Source: CAZTVF01 sp964616985 (GTDB lineage Bacteria > Planctomycetota > Phycisphaerae > SM23-33). Taken from it: 18,884 nucleotides of DNA. Position 1 is the stretch's first letter. Each line of letters starts with the position of its first letter. The position numbers were made by a program, and so were the translations under genes. The notes below the pieces were generated by a model, which ran no database searches, had not been told where the DNA came from, and worked only from the letters and a program-made list of their open reading frames with translations. The DNA is taken from the NCBI GenBank assembly GCA_964616985.1, contig CAZTVF010000104.1, positions 1 through 18,884 on the forward strand. Reading direction: 5' to 3'. This document shows positions 13,493 through 18,884 of this stretch, in pieces.

Positions 13493-14786
13493 CGTCGTGA
13501 AGCAACCGGGTGGGCGGCGGATGATTCAGTACAAGCTGAATGGGAAGAAGCAGTCATTCCGGCTTGGTGTGTGTTCCCAGAAGCAAGCGGAGTCGGTGCG
13601 GGTGTGCGTCGAGGACCTCCTTACGTGTCTCCGGATGCCTGCTTCTCCGAAGGGGTCAACTGCGGATTGGGTGTCGGGACTGCCGGATGAGACGCGGCGG
13701 CAGTTGGAGCGGCAAGGACTGCTGAAGCCGTCGCGACGTGTGGAGCGTTTGACGTACGCGGAATGGGTGGCACGTTTCATCAAGGATCGGTTGGGGGCGA
13801 AGACGAACACGCTTATCAACTACCGATATACGGAGAAGTTGTCGTCTGCCTTCATGGGGGAGAAGCAGCTCGATGAGATCACGGCGGCAGACGCAGAAGG
13901 TTTCCGGCGGTACATGAAGGAACAAGGCTTCTCGGAGGGAAACACGCGGCGGCGATGCAAACAGGTTCGGCAGTTCCTGGGGGCGGCGGTGAAAGCAAGG
14001 CTGATTGTCGAGAATCCTTTTGGCGATCTGAAATGCGGTGACTATGCGGACGAAAGCCGGTGGTACTTCATAACGCGATCGGAAGCGCAAGCTGTTCTGG
14101 CGGCTTGTCCAGATGCCGAGTGGCGGCTGATCTTCGCTCTGTGCCGATATTGTGGGCTTCGGTGCCCGTCTGAGGTGTTGGCGTTGCGGTGGGGGGACGT
14201 TGACTGGGAACGTGGGCGCTTTATGGTGCGGTCGTCGAAGACAGAGCATCATGACGGGCACGGAACAAGGCTGGTGCCGATCTTTCCGGAACTGCTGCCG
14301 TACCTGCGAGAATGCTTCGATGCGGCTGCTGTTGGGGCCATGCACGTCATCACGCGTTATCAGAGCGGGTGCAACCTTGGGACTCAACTTACACGGATCA
14401 TCAGGCGGGCAGGGCTGACGCCTTGGGAGAAGCGGTTCAACAACCTGCGGTCATCCTGCGAGACGGAGTTGTGCCAGAAGTGGCCTGAGCACTACGTGAC
14501 GCGATGGCTAGGAAACTCTCGTCGTGTCGCTCACAAGCACTATCTGCAGGTGCCCGAAGATGCATACCGGCTCGCATCGGGGGGCGATGCAAAATCCGAA
14601 GCATTCGGGGTGCAGGAAGCGAAGCAGCGGGGAGCGGCAGCGAACTGCGTGGAAGTGCGGGAAGATAACGGCGCGACGGCAACAGCTGTCGACAGCGCGG
14701 GTTGCGCAGGAGCGTGCAGCTTGGTACAGAATGGCGCGGGGCGAGGGATTTCAACTCAATATGCCCGACAGGAGTCGAACCTGTAA
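13485..14786 (+). CDS. int: Tyrosine recombinase, element integrase
   Basis: A 433-aa site-specific recombinase. Residues about 5-45 resemble an arm-binding region, 88-180 a SAM-like core-binding domain (TYAEWVARFIKDRLGAKTNT), and 192-360 the catalytic domain: R226 (CGLRCPSE), K252 (RSSKTEHH), R322 in FNNLRSS, and nucleophile Y353 in HKHYLQV. The usual His of HxxR is N319 and the His/Trp site is N344 (WLGNS), a variant I recall as normal in planctomycete integrases. ATG 13485 overlaps xis by 8 bp; an earlier in-frame ATG at 13455 is less likely. The last eight codons (YARQESNL) run into the 3' end of the tRNA-Arg gene, so the core is part of the coding sequence and the stop codon (14784-14786) is supplied by the tRNA. 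Excision would replace the last three residues with 116 others. Confidence 0.92.
   Translation: MASVVKQPGGRRMIQYKLNGKKQSFRLGVCSQKQAESVRVCVEDLLTCLRMPASPKGSTADWVSGLPDETRRQLERQGLLKPSRRVERLTYAEWVARFIKDRLGAKTNTLINYRYTEKLSSAFMGEKQLDEITAADAEGFRRYMKEQGFSEGNTRRRCKQVRQFLGAAVKARLIVENPFGDLKCGDYADESRWYFITRSEAQAVLAACPDAEWRLIFALCRYCGLRCPSEVLALRWGDVDWERGRFMVRSSKTEHHDGHGTRLVPIFPELLPYLRECFDAAAVGAMHVITRYQSGCNLGTQLTRIIRRAGLTPWEKRFNNLRSSCETELCQKWPEHYVTRWLGNSRRVAHKHYLQVPEDAYRLASGGDAKSEAFGVQEAKQRGAAANCVEVREDNGATATAVDSAGCAGACSLVQNGAGRGISTQYARQESNL
14746..14753 (+). promoter_or_regulatory. Candidate arm-type recombinase site 3 (GGATTTCA)
   Basis: Third copy of the octamer, inside the end of int and 6 nt before the right core. 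In the excised circle it and the copy at 10780 would flank the core in the same orientation. Confidence 0.35.
14760..14774 (+). other. Right attachment core within tRNA-Arg
   Basis: TATGCCCGACAGGAG is identical to 10751-10765. It corresponds, on the minus strand, to the 3' part of the T arm, the 3' acceptor strand and the discriminator base of the tRNA, the standard target of tRNA-specific tyrosine recombinases. Its first base is also the first base of an integrase codon. Confidence 0.82.
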
Positions 14787-14833
14787 CCTTCGGCTCCGGA
14801 GGCCGACGCTCTATCCAATTGAGCTACGGGCAC
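14760..14833 (-). tRNA. tRNA-Arg (anticodon CCG)
   Basis: The 74-nt minus-strand gene folds as a full cloverleaf. The acceptor stem GTGCCCG pairs with CGGGCAT (G-T wobble at the end), the D stem is GCTC/GAGC with loop AATTGGATA, the anticodon stem is TCGGC/GCCGA around CTCCGGA (anticodon CCG), and the T stem is ACAGG/CCTGT around TTCGACT. The discriminator is A and the 3' CCA is not encoded. The 3' end carries the integration core, and the gene has been kept intact by the duplicated 3' end. It lies divergent from ispG. Confidence 0.96.
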
Positions 14834-14883
14834 GTGACGTCCATATTGTTGGCGGGGCGGGGGCAAAAGTCAATGAGCGAGTG

Positions 14884-14889
14884 TACAAT
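14884..14889 (+). promoter_or_regulatory. Possible -10 box directly before ispG
   Basis: TACAAT (five of six matches to TATAAT) ends 6 nt before the ispG ATG, so a transcript from it would start at or next to the start codon. No good -35 is seen 16-18 nt upstream and no Shine-Dalgarno sequence precedes the gene. This is weak evidence for a leaderless mRNA. Confidence 0.25.
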
Positions 14890-14895
14890 ACGCCG

Positions 14896-15999
14896 ATGGA
14901 ACTTCCGAGCATACAGCGACGCAAGACGCGGGCGGTGAAGGTCGGCCGCGTCGTCATCGGCGGCCAGGCCCCGGTGAGCATTCAAAGCATGACCAACACG
15001 CAGACGTCCGACGCGGCGGCGACCATCGCGCAGGTGGAGGCCCTGGCGGCGGCGGGGGCGGATCTCGTCCGCGTGGCCGTGCCGACGCGGCAGGATACGG
15101 CCGCCCTGGCCGAGATCGTGAAACATTCGCCCGTGCCGATCGTGGCCGACGTGCACTTCCATTTCGATCGCGCCCTGGAGGCGATCGACGCGGGCGTGGC
15201 CAAGATCCGCCTCAATCCCGGCAATATCAAGGATCGCGACCAGGTCCGCCGCGTGATCGCGGCCGCGGCCGCCGCGGGCGTGGCCATCCGCGTGGGCGTC
15301 AACGAGGGATCGATCGTGGATCGCGCCGACGAGGCCCGGCGGCAGGTGGACCTCTCGCGCCCGCTGGATGAACTGATGGCGGCCCGGCTGGGCGAGTATC
15401 TCGACGTGTTCCACGAGCAGGGCTTCGGGCAGCTGGTGCTTTCGGCCAAGAGCCACGACGCGTACGCCTGCGTGGCCGTGTATCGCCGGCTGGCGGGGGC
15501 GTATGACTACCCGCTGCACCTGGGCGTGACGCACGCGGGCACCGTCGAGACGGGCGCGATCCGCTCGGCGGCGGCGCTGGGGACGCTGCTGGCCGAGGGC
15601 ATCGGCGACACGGTCCGCATCTCCTACGCGGGCGACCCGGTGAACGAGGTGAAGGCGGCGGCGGAACTGCTGGCCTGCCTTCGCCTTCGCGAGCGTCGCG
15701 GCATCGAGCTCATCGCCTGTCCCACGTGCGGGCGGCTGCAGATGGACATGGGCCCGGTGATCGCGCAGATCCGCCAGTCGCTGGCCGACGTGATCGAGCC
15801 GATCACGGTGGCCGTGATGGGCTGCGTCGTCAATGGCCCCGGCGAGGCGGAGTCCGCCGACGTGGCCATCTGCGCCGGCAAGGGCAAGGGCCTCCTCTAC
15901 CGCCACGGCAAGCTCATCCGCACCGTCGCCGCCGCCGACATGGCCGCCGCCGTCGTCGAAGAGGTCCGCCAACTGCAGGCGACGCGGAAATCCGGCTGA
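14896..15999 (+). CDS. ispG: 4-hydroxy-3-methylbut-2-enyl diphosphate synthase (IspG/GcpE)
   Basis: A 367-aa cytosolic iron-sulfur enzyme of the MEP isoprenoid pathway; it reductively converts methylerythritol cyclodiphosphate to HMBPP. Hallmarks: the N-terminal VSIQSMTNTQTSD (27-39), VADVHFHFDRAL (83-94), KIRLNPGNI (103-111), RVGVNEGS (132-139), LHLGVTHAG (207-215), and the 4Fe-4S ligands C275 and C278 (CPTCGR) and C310 (CVVNGPGE) with E317. Length fits the compact bacterial form. The ATG at 14896 begins right at the conserved N-terminus (MELPSIQRRKTRAVKVG). The frame is open further upstream only because it reads through the tRNA-Arg gene, giving the well-known spurious peptide PDRSRTCNL; that extension is not protein. 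No Shine-Dalgarno is visible. Two genes follow on the same strand after 74 and 11 nt. Confidence 0.96.
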   Translation: MELPSIQRRKTRAVKVGRVVIGGQAPVSIQSMTNTQTSDAAATIAQVEALAAAGADLVRVAVPTRQDTAALAEIVKHSPVPIVADVHFHFDRALEAIDAGVAKIRLNPGNIKDRDQVRRVIAAAAAAGVAIRVGVNEGSIVDRADEARRQVDLSRPLDELMAARLGEYLDVFHEQGFGQLVLSAKSHDAYACVAVYRRLAGAYDYPLHLGVTHAGTVETGAIRSAAALGTLLAEGIGDTVRISYAGDPVNEVKAAAELLACLRLRERRGIELIACPTCGRLQMDMGPVIAQIRQSLADVIEPITVAVMGCVVNGPGEAESADVAICAGKGKGLLYRHGKLIRTVAAADMAAAVVEEVRQLQATRKSG

Positions 16000-16073
16000 G
16001 AAAGCGGTGTCGGTTGAAAGAGGAGATTCGTAGAATAGATGGCCGGCGACTTGAGATCGTTGCATGTGAGAGC

Positions 16074-16316
16074 ATGAGAAGAACCAAAGAACTCGTCATC
16101 TGCATCCGTAACGATGGATTCCCCGCTTCGCTGGAAATCCGCAAAGTGTATGAGCGGATTCCGGATGAGTTGGCGGAACAGCACGGGCAGTATCGGATCA
16201 TCGATGAGTCCGGCGAAGACTACCTCTATCCGCGCAGGATGTTCGCCACTGCCGTGGTGCCGATGCCCGCGTGGCGCGTTTCGGGTGCAGGCAAGAAGAA
16301 AGCCAAAAGCGGCTAA
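16074..16316 (+). CDS. Small conserved protein of unknown function
   Basis: An 80-aa protein: MRRTKELVICIRNDGFPASL, then EIRKVYERIPDELAEQHGQY and RIIDESGEDYLYPRRMF. I recall a widespread bacterial family of about 60-80 aa with the same frame (V-C-I-x-N-x-G/D-x-x-A-S-L-E-x-R-K-x-Y and V-I-D-E-S-G-E-D-Y-L-Y-P), annotated only as hypothetical; it looks like a small beta-barrel or SH3-like fold with no catalytic residues known to me. A Lys-rich tail (GAGKKKAKSG) ends the protein. The start at 16074 is chosen because conservation begins there; a weak GTGAGAG sits just upstream. It is 74 nt after ispG and 11 nt before hflX, so it is probably co-transcribed with hflX. Confidence 0.8.
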   Translation: MRRTKELVICIRNDGFPASLEIRKVYERIPDELAEQHGQYRIIDESGEDYLYPRRMFATAVVPMPAWRVSGAGKKKAKSG

Positions 16317-16327
16317 ATCGGGAGCAA

Positions 16328-17653
16328 ATGGAAGAAAATAAACGTAACGAGTTCACCGTACAGGCGGAGAGGGCGTTGTTGGTGGGGGTGATCCTGCCGG
16401 GATCGAATGCCGACCCGCGGGATCCTCTGGGCGAGCTTCGCAACCTCGCGCGCACGGCCGGGGCCGTGGTGGTGGGCGAGATGCTCGCCAAGCGCGACAA
16501 GATCAGCCCCGCCCTGTACGTTGGAACGGGCAAGGCACAGGAAATCGCCGACGAGGCCGACAAGAACGACATCGACGTCGTCGTCTTCGACAACGACCTC
16601 TCGCCCGCGCAGGTCCGCGAGCTGGAGAAGGTCATCAATCGCAAGGTCCTCGACCGCAGCGAACTCATCCTCGACATCTTCGCCGCTCACGCCCGCACCG
16701 CCGAAAGCCGCGTGCAGGTCGAACTGGCCCAGTTGGAGTACACCTACCCGCGCCTGCGGAACATGTGGAGCCACCTGGAGCGCATGGCCGGCGGCGCATC
16801 GAGCGGGGCGGCGGCGGTCGGCGGCATCGGCACGCGCGGCCCGGGCGAAAAGCAGCTCGAAATCGACCGCCGCCTCGTGCAGAAACGCGTCTCGGCGCTC
16901 AAGAGGCAGCTCGACGAGATCGACCAGCGCAAGGTGCGGCAGGTCCGCAGCCGGCGCGACACGTTCTCCGTCTGCCTGGTGGGCTACACCAACGCCGGCA
17001 AGAGCACGCTGATGAACCTGCTCACCGGTGCCGACGCGTACGTGGCCGACAAGCTCTTCGCCACGCTGGACACCAAGACCCGCCGCTGGAACCTCGAGAA
17101 CAGCCAGACCGTGCTGCTGTCGGACACGGTCGGTTTCGTCCGCGACCTGCCTCACCACCTCGTCGCCAGCTTCCGCGCGACGCTGGAGGAGGCGATCTGG
17201 GCCGACCTGCTGATCCACGTGGCCGACGCCTCCTACGAGCGCGTGGCGCATGAGATCACGGCCGTCGAGAAGGTGCTGCAGGACATCGGCTGCGGCGACA
17301 ACCGCCGGCTGCTGGTCATGAACAAGGTCGACCGGATCCAGGACCCCACGGTGCTGGCGGTGCTGGGGCGGCAGTACCCGCAGGCGCTGTTTCTGTCGGC
17401 CGCCACGGGCCAGGGCACCGACAAGCTGGCCGACGCGGTGCTCGAACGCATCGGCGGGCTGGCGGTGGCGGTGACGCTGACGGCCAACTGCGGCAATGGC
17501 CGCCTGATGCAGTACATCGCCCAGCACGCGGTGGTGATGTCGCAGACGTATGACGACTCCACGGCCAGGATCGAAGCGACGATGGCGGAGAACCGCCTGT
17601 CGGAGCTCGCCACGTTCGGCCGCGACGTCACGATCCATCGCAACGGCGGATAG
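16328..17653 (+). CDS. hflX: Ribosome-associated GTPase HflX
   Basis: A 441-aa GTPase that in studied bacteria binds the large ribosomal subunit and splits stalled or hibernating ribosomes. The N-terminal HflX domain (about 15-205) holds PALYVGTGKAQEI (61-73), FDNDLSPAQVRELE (87-100) and the conserved GTRGPGEKQLEIDRR (168-182). The G domain follows: G1 GYTNAGKST (219-227), the switch TLDTKTRRW (246-254), G3 DTVGF (266-270), G4 NKVD (332-335) and G5 SAAT (357-360). A short C-terminal domain ends at 441. Length is typical. ATG 16328 follows GGGAG (16320-16324) with tight spacing; upstream in-frame codons overlap the previous gene. The stop codon lies in the left copy of a 10-bp repeat flanking a MITE-like insertion, so the gene is intact but its 3' untranslated region was probably replaced. 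Confidence 0.96.
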   Translation: MEENKRNEFTVQAERALLVGVILPGSNADPRDPLGELRNLARTAGAVVVGEMLAKRDKISPALYVGTGKAQEIADEADKNDIDVVVFDNDLSPAQVRELEKVINRKVLDRSELILDIFAAHARTAESRVQVELAQLEYTYPRLRNMWSHLERMAGGASSGAAAVGGIGTRGPGEKQLEIDRRLVQKRVSALKRQLDEIDQRKVRQVRSRRDTFSVCLVGYTNAGKSTLMNLLTGADAYVADKLFATLDTKTRRWNLENSQTVLLSDTVGFVRDLPHHLVASFRATLEEAIWADLLIHVADASYERVAHEITAVEKVLQDIGCGDNRRLLVMNKVDRIQDPTVLAVLGRQYPQALFLSAATGQGTDKLADAVLERIGGLAVAVTLTANCGNGRLMQYIAQHAVVMSQTYDDSTARIEATMAENRLSELATFGRDVTIHRNGG

Positions 17654-17659
17654 AGTCGT

Positions 17660-17831
17660 CAGGGCAATCGCATTCTCGTGGCACGGGCATCTTGCCCGTG
17701 CGTCCCACGGGCGTCCCGCCCGTGGTTATTCGAGAAAAGCGGCAGGGGCGAGCCCCTGCGACCTGCCTTCCGGCAGGCAGGCTCATGGGCGGGACGCCCA
17801 TGCCACGAAAAACGAGAACGCGATGGCCCTG
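17660..17831. mobile_element. MITE-like element of 172 bp with 20-bp inverted ends
   Basis: The left end 17660-17679 (CAGGGCAATCGCATTCTCGT) and right end 17812-17831 are inverted repeats matching at 18 of 20 positions. The element is flanked by the direct repeat ATAGAGTCGT (17650-17659 and 17832-17841), as expected of a target duplication. The inside is a row of five hairpins with 2-4-nt loops: GCACGGGCA (17681-17701), CCACGGGCG (17705-17725), GCAGGGGC (17742-17759), CCTGCC (17762-17777) and CATGGGCG (17784-17802). It has no coding capacity, so it would depend on a transposase elsewhere. It starts 7 nt after the hflX stop codon and may now serve as its terminator. Confidence 0.75.
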
Positions 17832-17907
17832 ATAGAGTCGTTGACGAGCTTCCCACGCGGGCCCCGTCACTGTAAAGTATGTGGATGAATCATCTCGGGG
17901 AGCGACT

Positions 17908-18828
17908 ATGAACAAGGCAATTGCGTTGGTCGTCGCCGGAGTCATGGCGGCTGCGGTGATGGCGGCGTCGCCGAGCCCTGCGCCTTCGACCTCGCCCAGG
18001 CCGTCCAGCAAGCCCGCCAGACTCGAGCCCGCGACGAAGTTTGCCCTCGCCACCAAGGAGCAGGCCGACGCGGCGCGTGCCCTTGCCGACAAGCTGTTCG
18101 TCGAGGCCAGGAAGTTCGCCACCGCCATGCACCTGGTGGAGACCGATCACTTCCTGATCTACAGCGAGTGGGAGAAGTCGGCCGACAAGCCGCTGTCCGA
18201 TCTTGCCGAGGGGCTCTACGGGGCCCTGTGCAGGCAATTCGACATCCCCGTCAAGCAGAACATCTGGATCGGCAAGTGCCCGATCTACACCTTCTTCGTT
18301 CAGGAGCACTACCGCAAGTTCACGATGGAAGTGGACGGCGCCAAGGCCGAGCGGGCCGCCGGCTACTGCTCCTATCGCAACGGCGTTTGCTACATGGTGA
18401 TGGACTATCGCGACTCGCGTTCGGACTTCAACACGGTGCTCGTGCATGAGACGACGCATGCGTTCCTGTCGCGTTACCTCACCAATCGCAACGTGCCGCT
18501 GTGGCTGAACGAAGGCCTGGCCGAGACGATGGCGGCCACGCTGGTGCCCGACGGTTTCGCGGCCCGGCGATGGGAGCAGGCGACGAGGGAGGCCGTGAAG
18601 CTCAAGGCCAACATCACGAAGGTGTTCGAAGAGGTCCGCCTGCTGGACTACGACTACGGCATCGCCCAGAGCGTGGTACGGTTCCTGATCCGCGACAAGA
18701 AGGCGTTCATCAAGCTCGTCACGCTGCTGAAGGAAGGCAAGAGCGAGGAGGATGCCCTGATGGACAGCTTCAAGCTCACCCGTCCACAACTCGTCAAGGC
18801 CTGGAGCGCCGCCGTCGGCATCAAGTAG
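17908..18828 (+). CDS. Exported HExxH (gluzincin-type) metallopeptidase-like protein
   Basis: A 306-aa exported protein. Residues 1-20 are a signal peptide (MNKAIALVVAGVMAAAVMAA), followed by a Pro/Ser-rich linker to about 36. The zinc-binding motif HETTH is at 180-184 (LVHETTHAFLSRY), and the third ligand is probably E202 in PLWLNEGLAET (197-207), 18 residues after the second His. This is the peptidase-MA-like arrangement found in many envelope proteins of this phylum. The N-terminal region (HFLIYSEWEKSAD) matches the beta-rich lead-in of that family. Peptidase activity is inferred from motif only; the substrate is unknown. ATG 17908 has GGGGAG (17897-17902) 5 nt upstream; a GTG at 17881 in the same frame is rejected because it would put charged residues ahead of the signal peptide. 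The MITE-like element lies between hflX and this gene. Confidence 0.85.
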   Translation: MNKAIALVVAGVMAAAVMAASPSPAPSTSPRPSSKPARLEPATKFALATKEQADAARALADKLFVEARKFATAMHLVETDHFLIYSEWEKSADKPLSDLAEGLYGALCRQFDIPVKQNIWIGKCPIYTFFVQEHYRKFTMEVDGAKAERAAGYCSYRNGVCYMVMDYRDSRSDFNTVLVHETTHAFLSRYLTNRNVPLWLNEGLAETMAATLVPDGFAARRWEQATREAVKLKANITKVFEEVRLLDYDYGIAQSVVRFLIRDKKAFIKLVTLLKEGKSEEDALMDSFKLTRPQLVKAWSAAVGIK

Positions 18829-18884
18829 GAAAAAGGGGTCAGGAATGCTCTGTAGAAAACTCATGCCGCGGCGGCCATGGATGG

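Larger units (their letters stand above)
10751..14774 (+). mobile_element. Integrated rolling-circle element in tRNA-Arg, about 4.0 kb
   Basis: The element is bounded by the 15-bp direct repeat TATGCCCGACAGGAG (10751-10765 and 14760-14774); the right copy is the 3' end of a tRNA-Arg gene. Core-to-core distance is 4009 bp, the expected circle size. Inside, all on the plus strand, are a 76-aa unknown, an HUH Rep, a ribbon-helix-helix protein, a 115-aa unknown, an excisionase-like HTH protein and a tyrosine integrase next to the tRNA. Codon choice (more GCG, GTG, CGG and A/T-ending codons) differs from the GCC/CTC/AAC-rich chromosomal genes. No capsid, portal, Zot-like ATPase, relaxase or FtsK/Tra gene is present. 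It most resembles an integrating rolling-circle plasmid, the stripped-down logic of actinomycete integrative elements (Rep, Xis, Int), or a ssDNA-phage satellite. Confidence 0.85.

Noticed and set aside
10751..14774. Complete inovirus or microvirus prophage
   Set aside because: The HUH Rep and integrase fit, but there is no coat, Zot-like ATPase, major capsid or pilot protein gene.
14524..14895. Upstream extension of the ispG reading frame
   Set aside because: It reads in another frame through the integrase gene and then through the tRNA-Arg, producing the familiar spurious peptide PDRSRTCNL. Conserved IspG sequence begins only at 14896.
14824..16065. A 413-codon minus-strand frame opposite ispG
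   Set aside because: Antisense shadow of a universally recognisable gene; Asp/His/Arg-rich translation without motifs.

Overview
This is a high-GC bacterial window that looks like chromosomal DNA of a planctomycete, probably of the Phycisphaerae type. The reasons are the strong C/G third-position bias, the IspG, HflX and surface-carbohydrate genes, intergenic spacers packed with short GC-rich hairpins, and an integrase whose degenerate active-site wording (NNLRSS, WLGNS, HKHYLQV) I associate with planctomycete integrases. The assignment is inference from style and recalled families, not from a search.

Left part (1-10575, chromosomal). A repeat-filled spacer leads into a two-domain phosphoesterase (calcineurin-like domain fused to a PHP domain, 588-2057) and a response regulator/diguanylate cyclase (2153-3142). 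A two-gene operon follows: an exported protein with MORN/YwqK-like repeats and an exported parallel beta-helix (pectate-lyase-like) protein. After a roughly 850-bp convergent spacer with a duplicated 278-bp block, an 81-bp palindrome and microsatellites, a large glycoside hydrolase family 2-type lipoprotein with a C-terminal CBM9-like domain lies on the minus strand. Together these suggest extracellular polysaccharide handling plus second-messenger signalling.

Middle part (10751-14774): a compact integrated mobile element of about 4.0 kb. It sits at the 3' end of a tRNA-Arg(CCG) gene (14760-14833, minus) and is bounded by a 15-bp direct repeat of the tRNA 3' end. All genes are on the plus strand: a small unknown protein, an HUH rolling-circle Rep, a ribbon-helix-helix protein, an unknown 115-aa protein, an excisionase-like HTH protein and a tyrosine integrase, the last four chained by overlapping start/stop codons. 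The att core lies inside the last codons of the integrase. Excision would join the integrase in frame to a 116-codon reading frame now stranded at the far left end, giving a 546-codon protein whose stop overlaps the start of the first element gene. I see no capsid, relaxase, FtsK/Tra or Zot gene, so it looks like an integrating rolling-circle plasmid or a satellite rather than a complete phage or conjugative element.

Right part (14760-18884, chromosomal). After the tRNA come ispG (MEP isoprenoid pathway), a short conserved protein of unknown function and hflX (ribosome-associated GTPase). A 172-bp MITE-like element with 20-bp terminal inverted repeats, a 10-bp flanking duplication and five internal hairpins is inserted exactly at the hflX stop codon. 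The window ends with an exported HExxH metallopeptidase-like protein.
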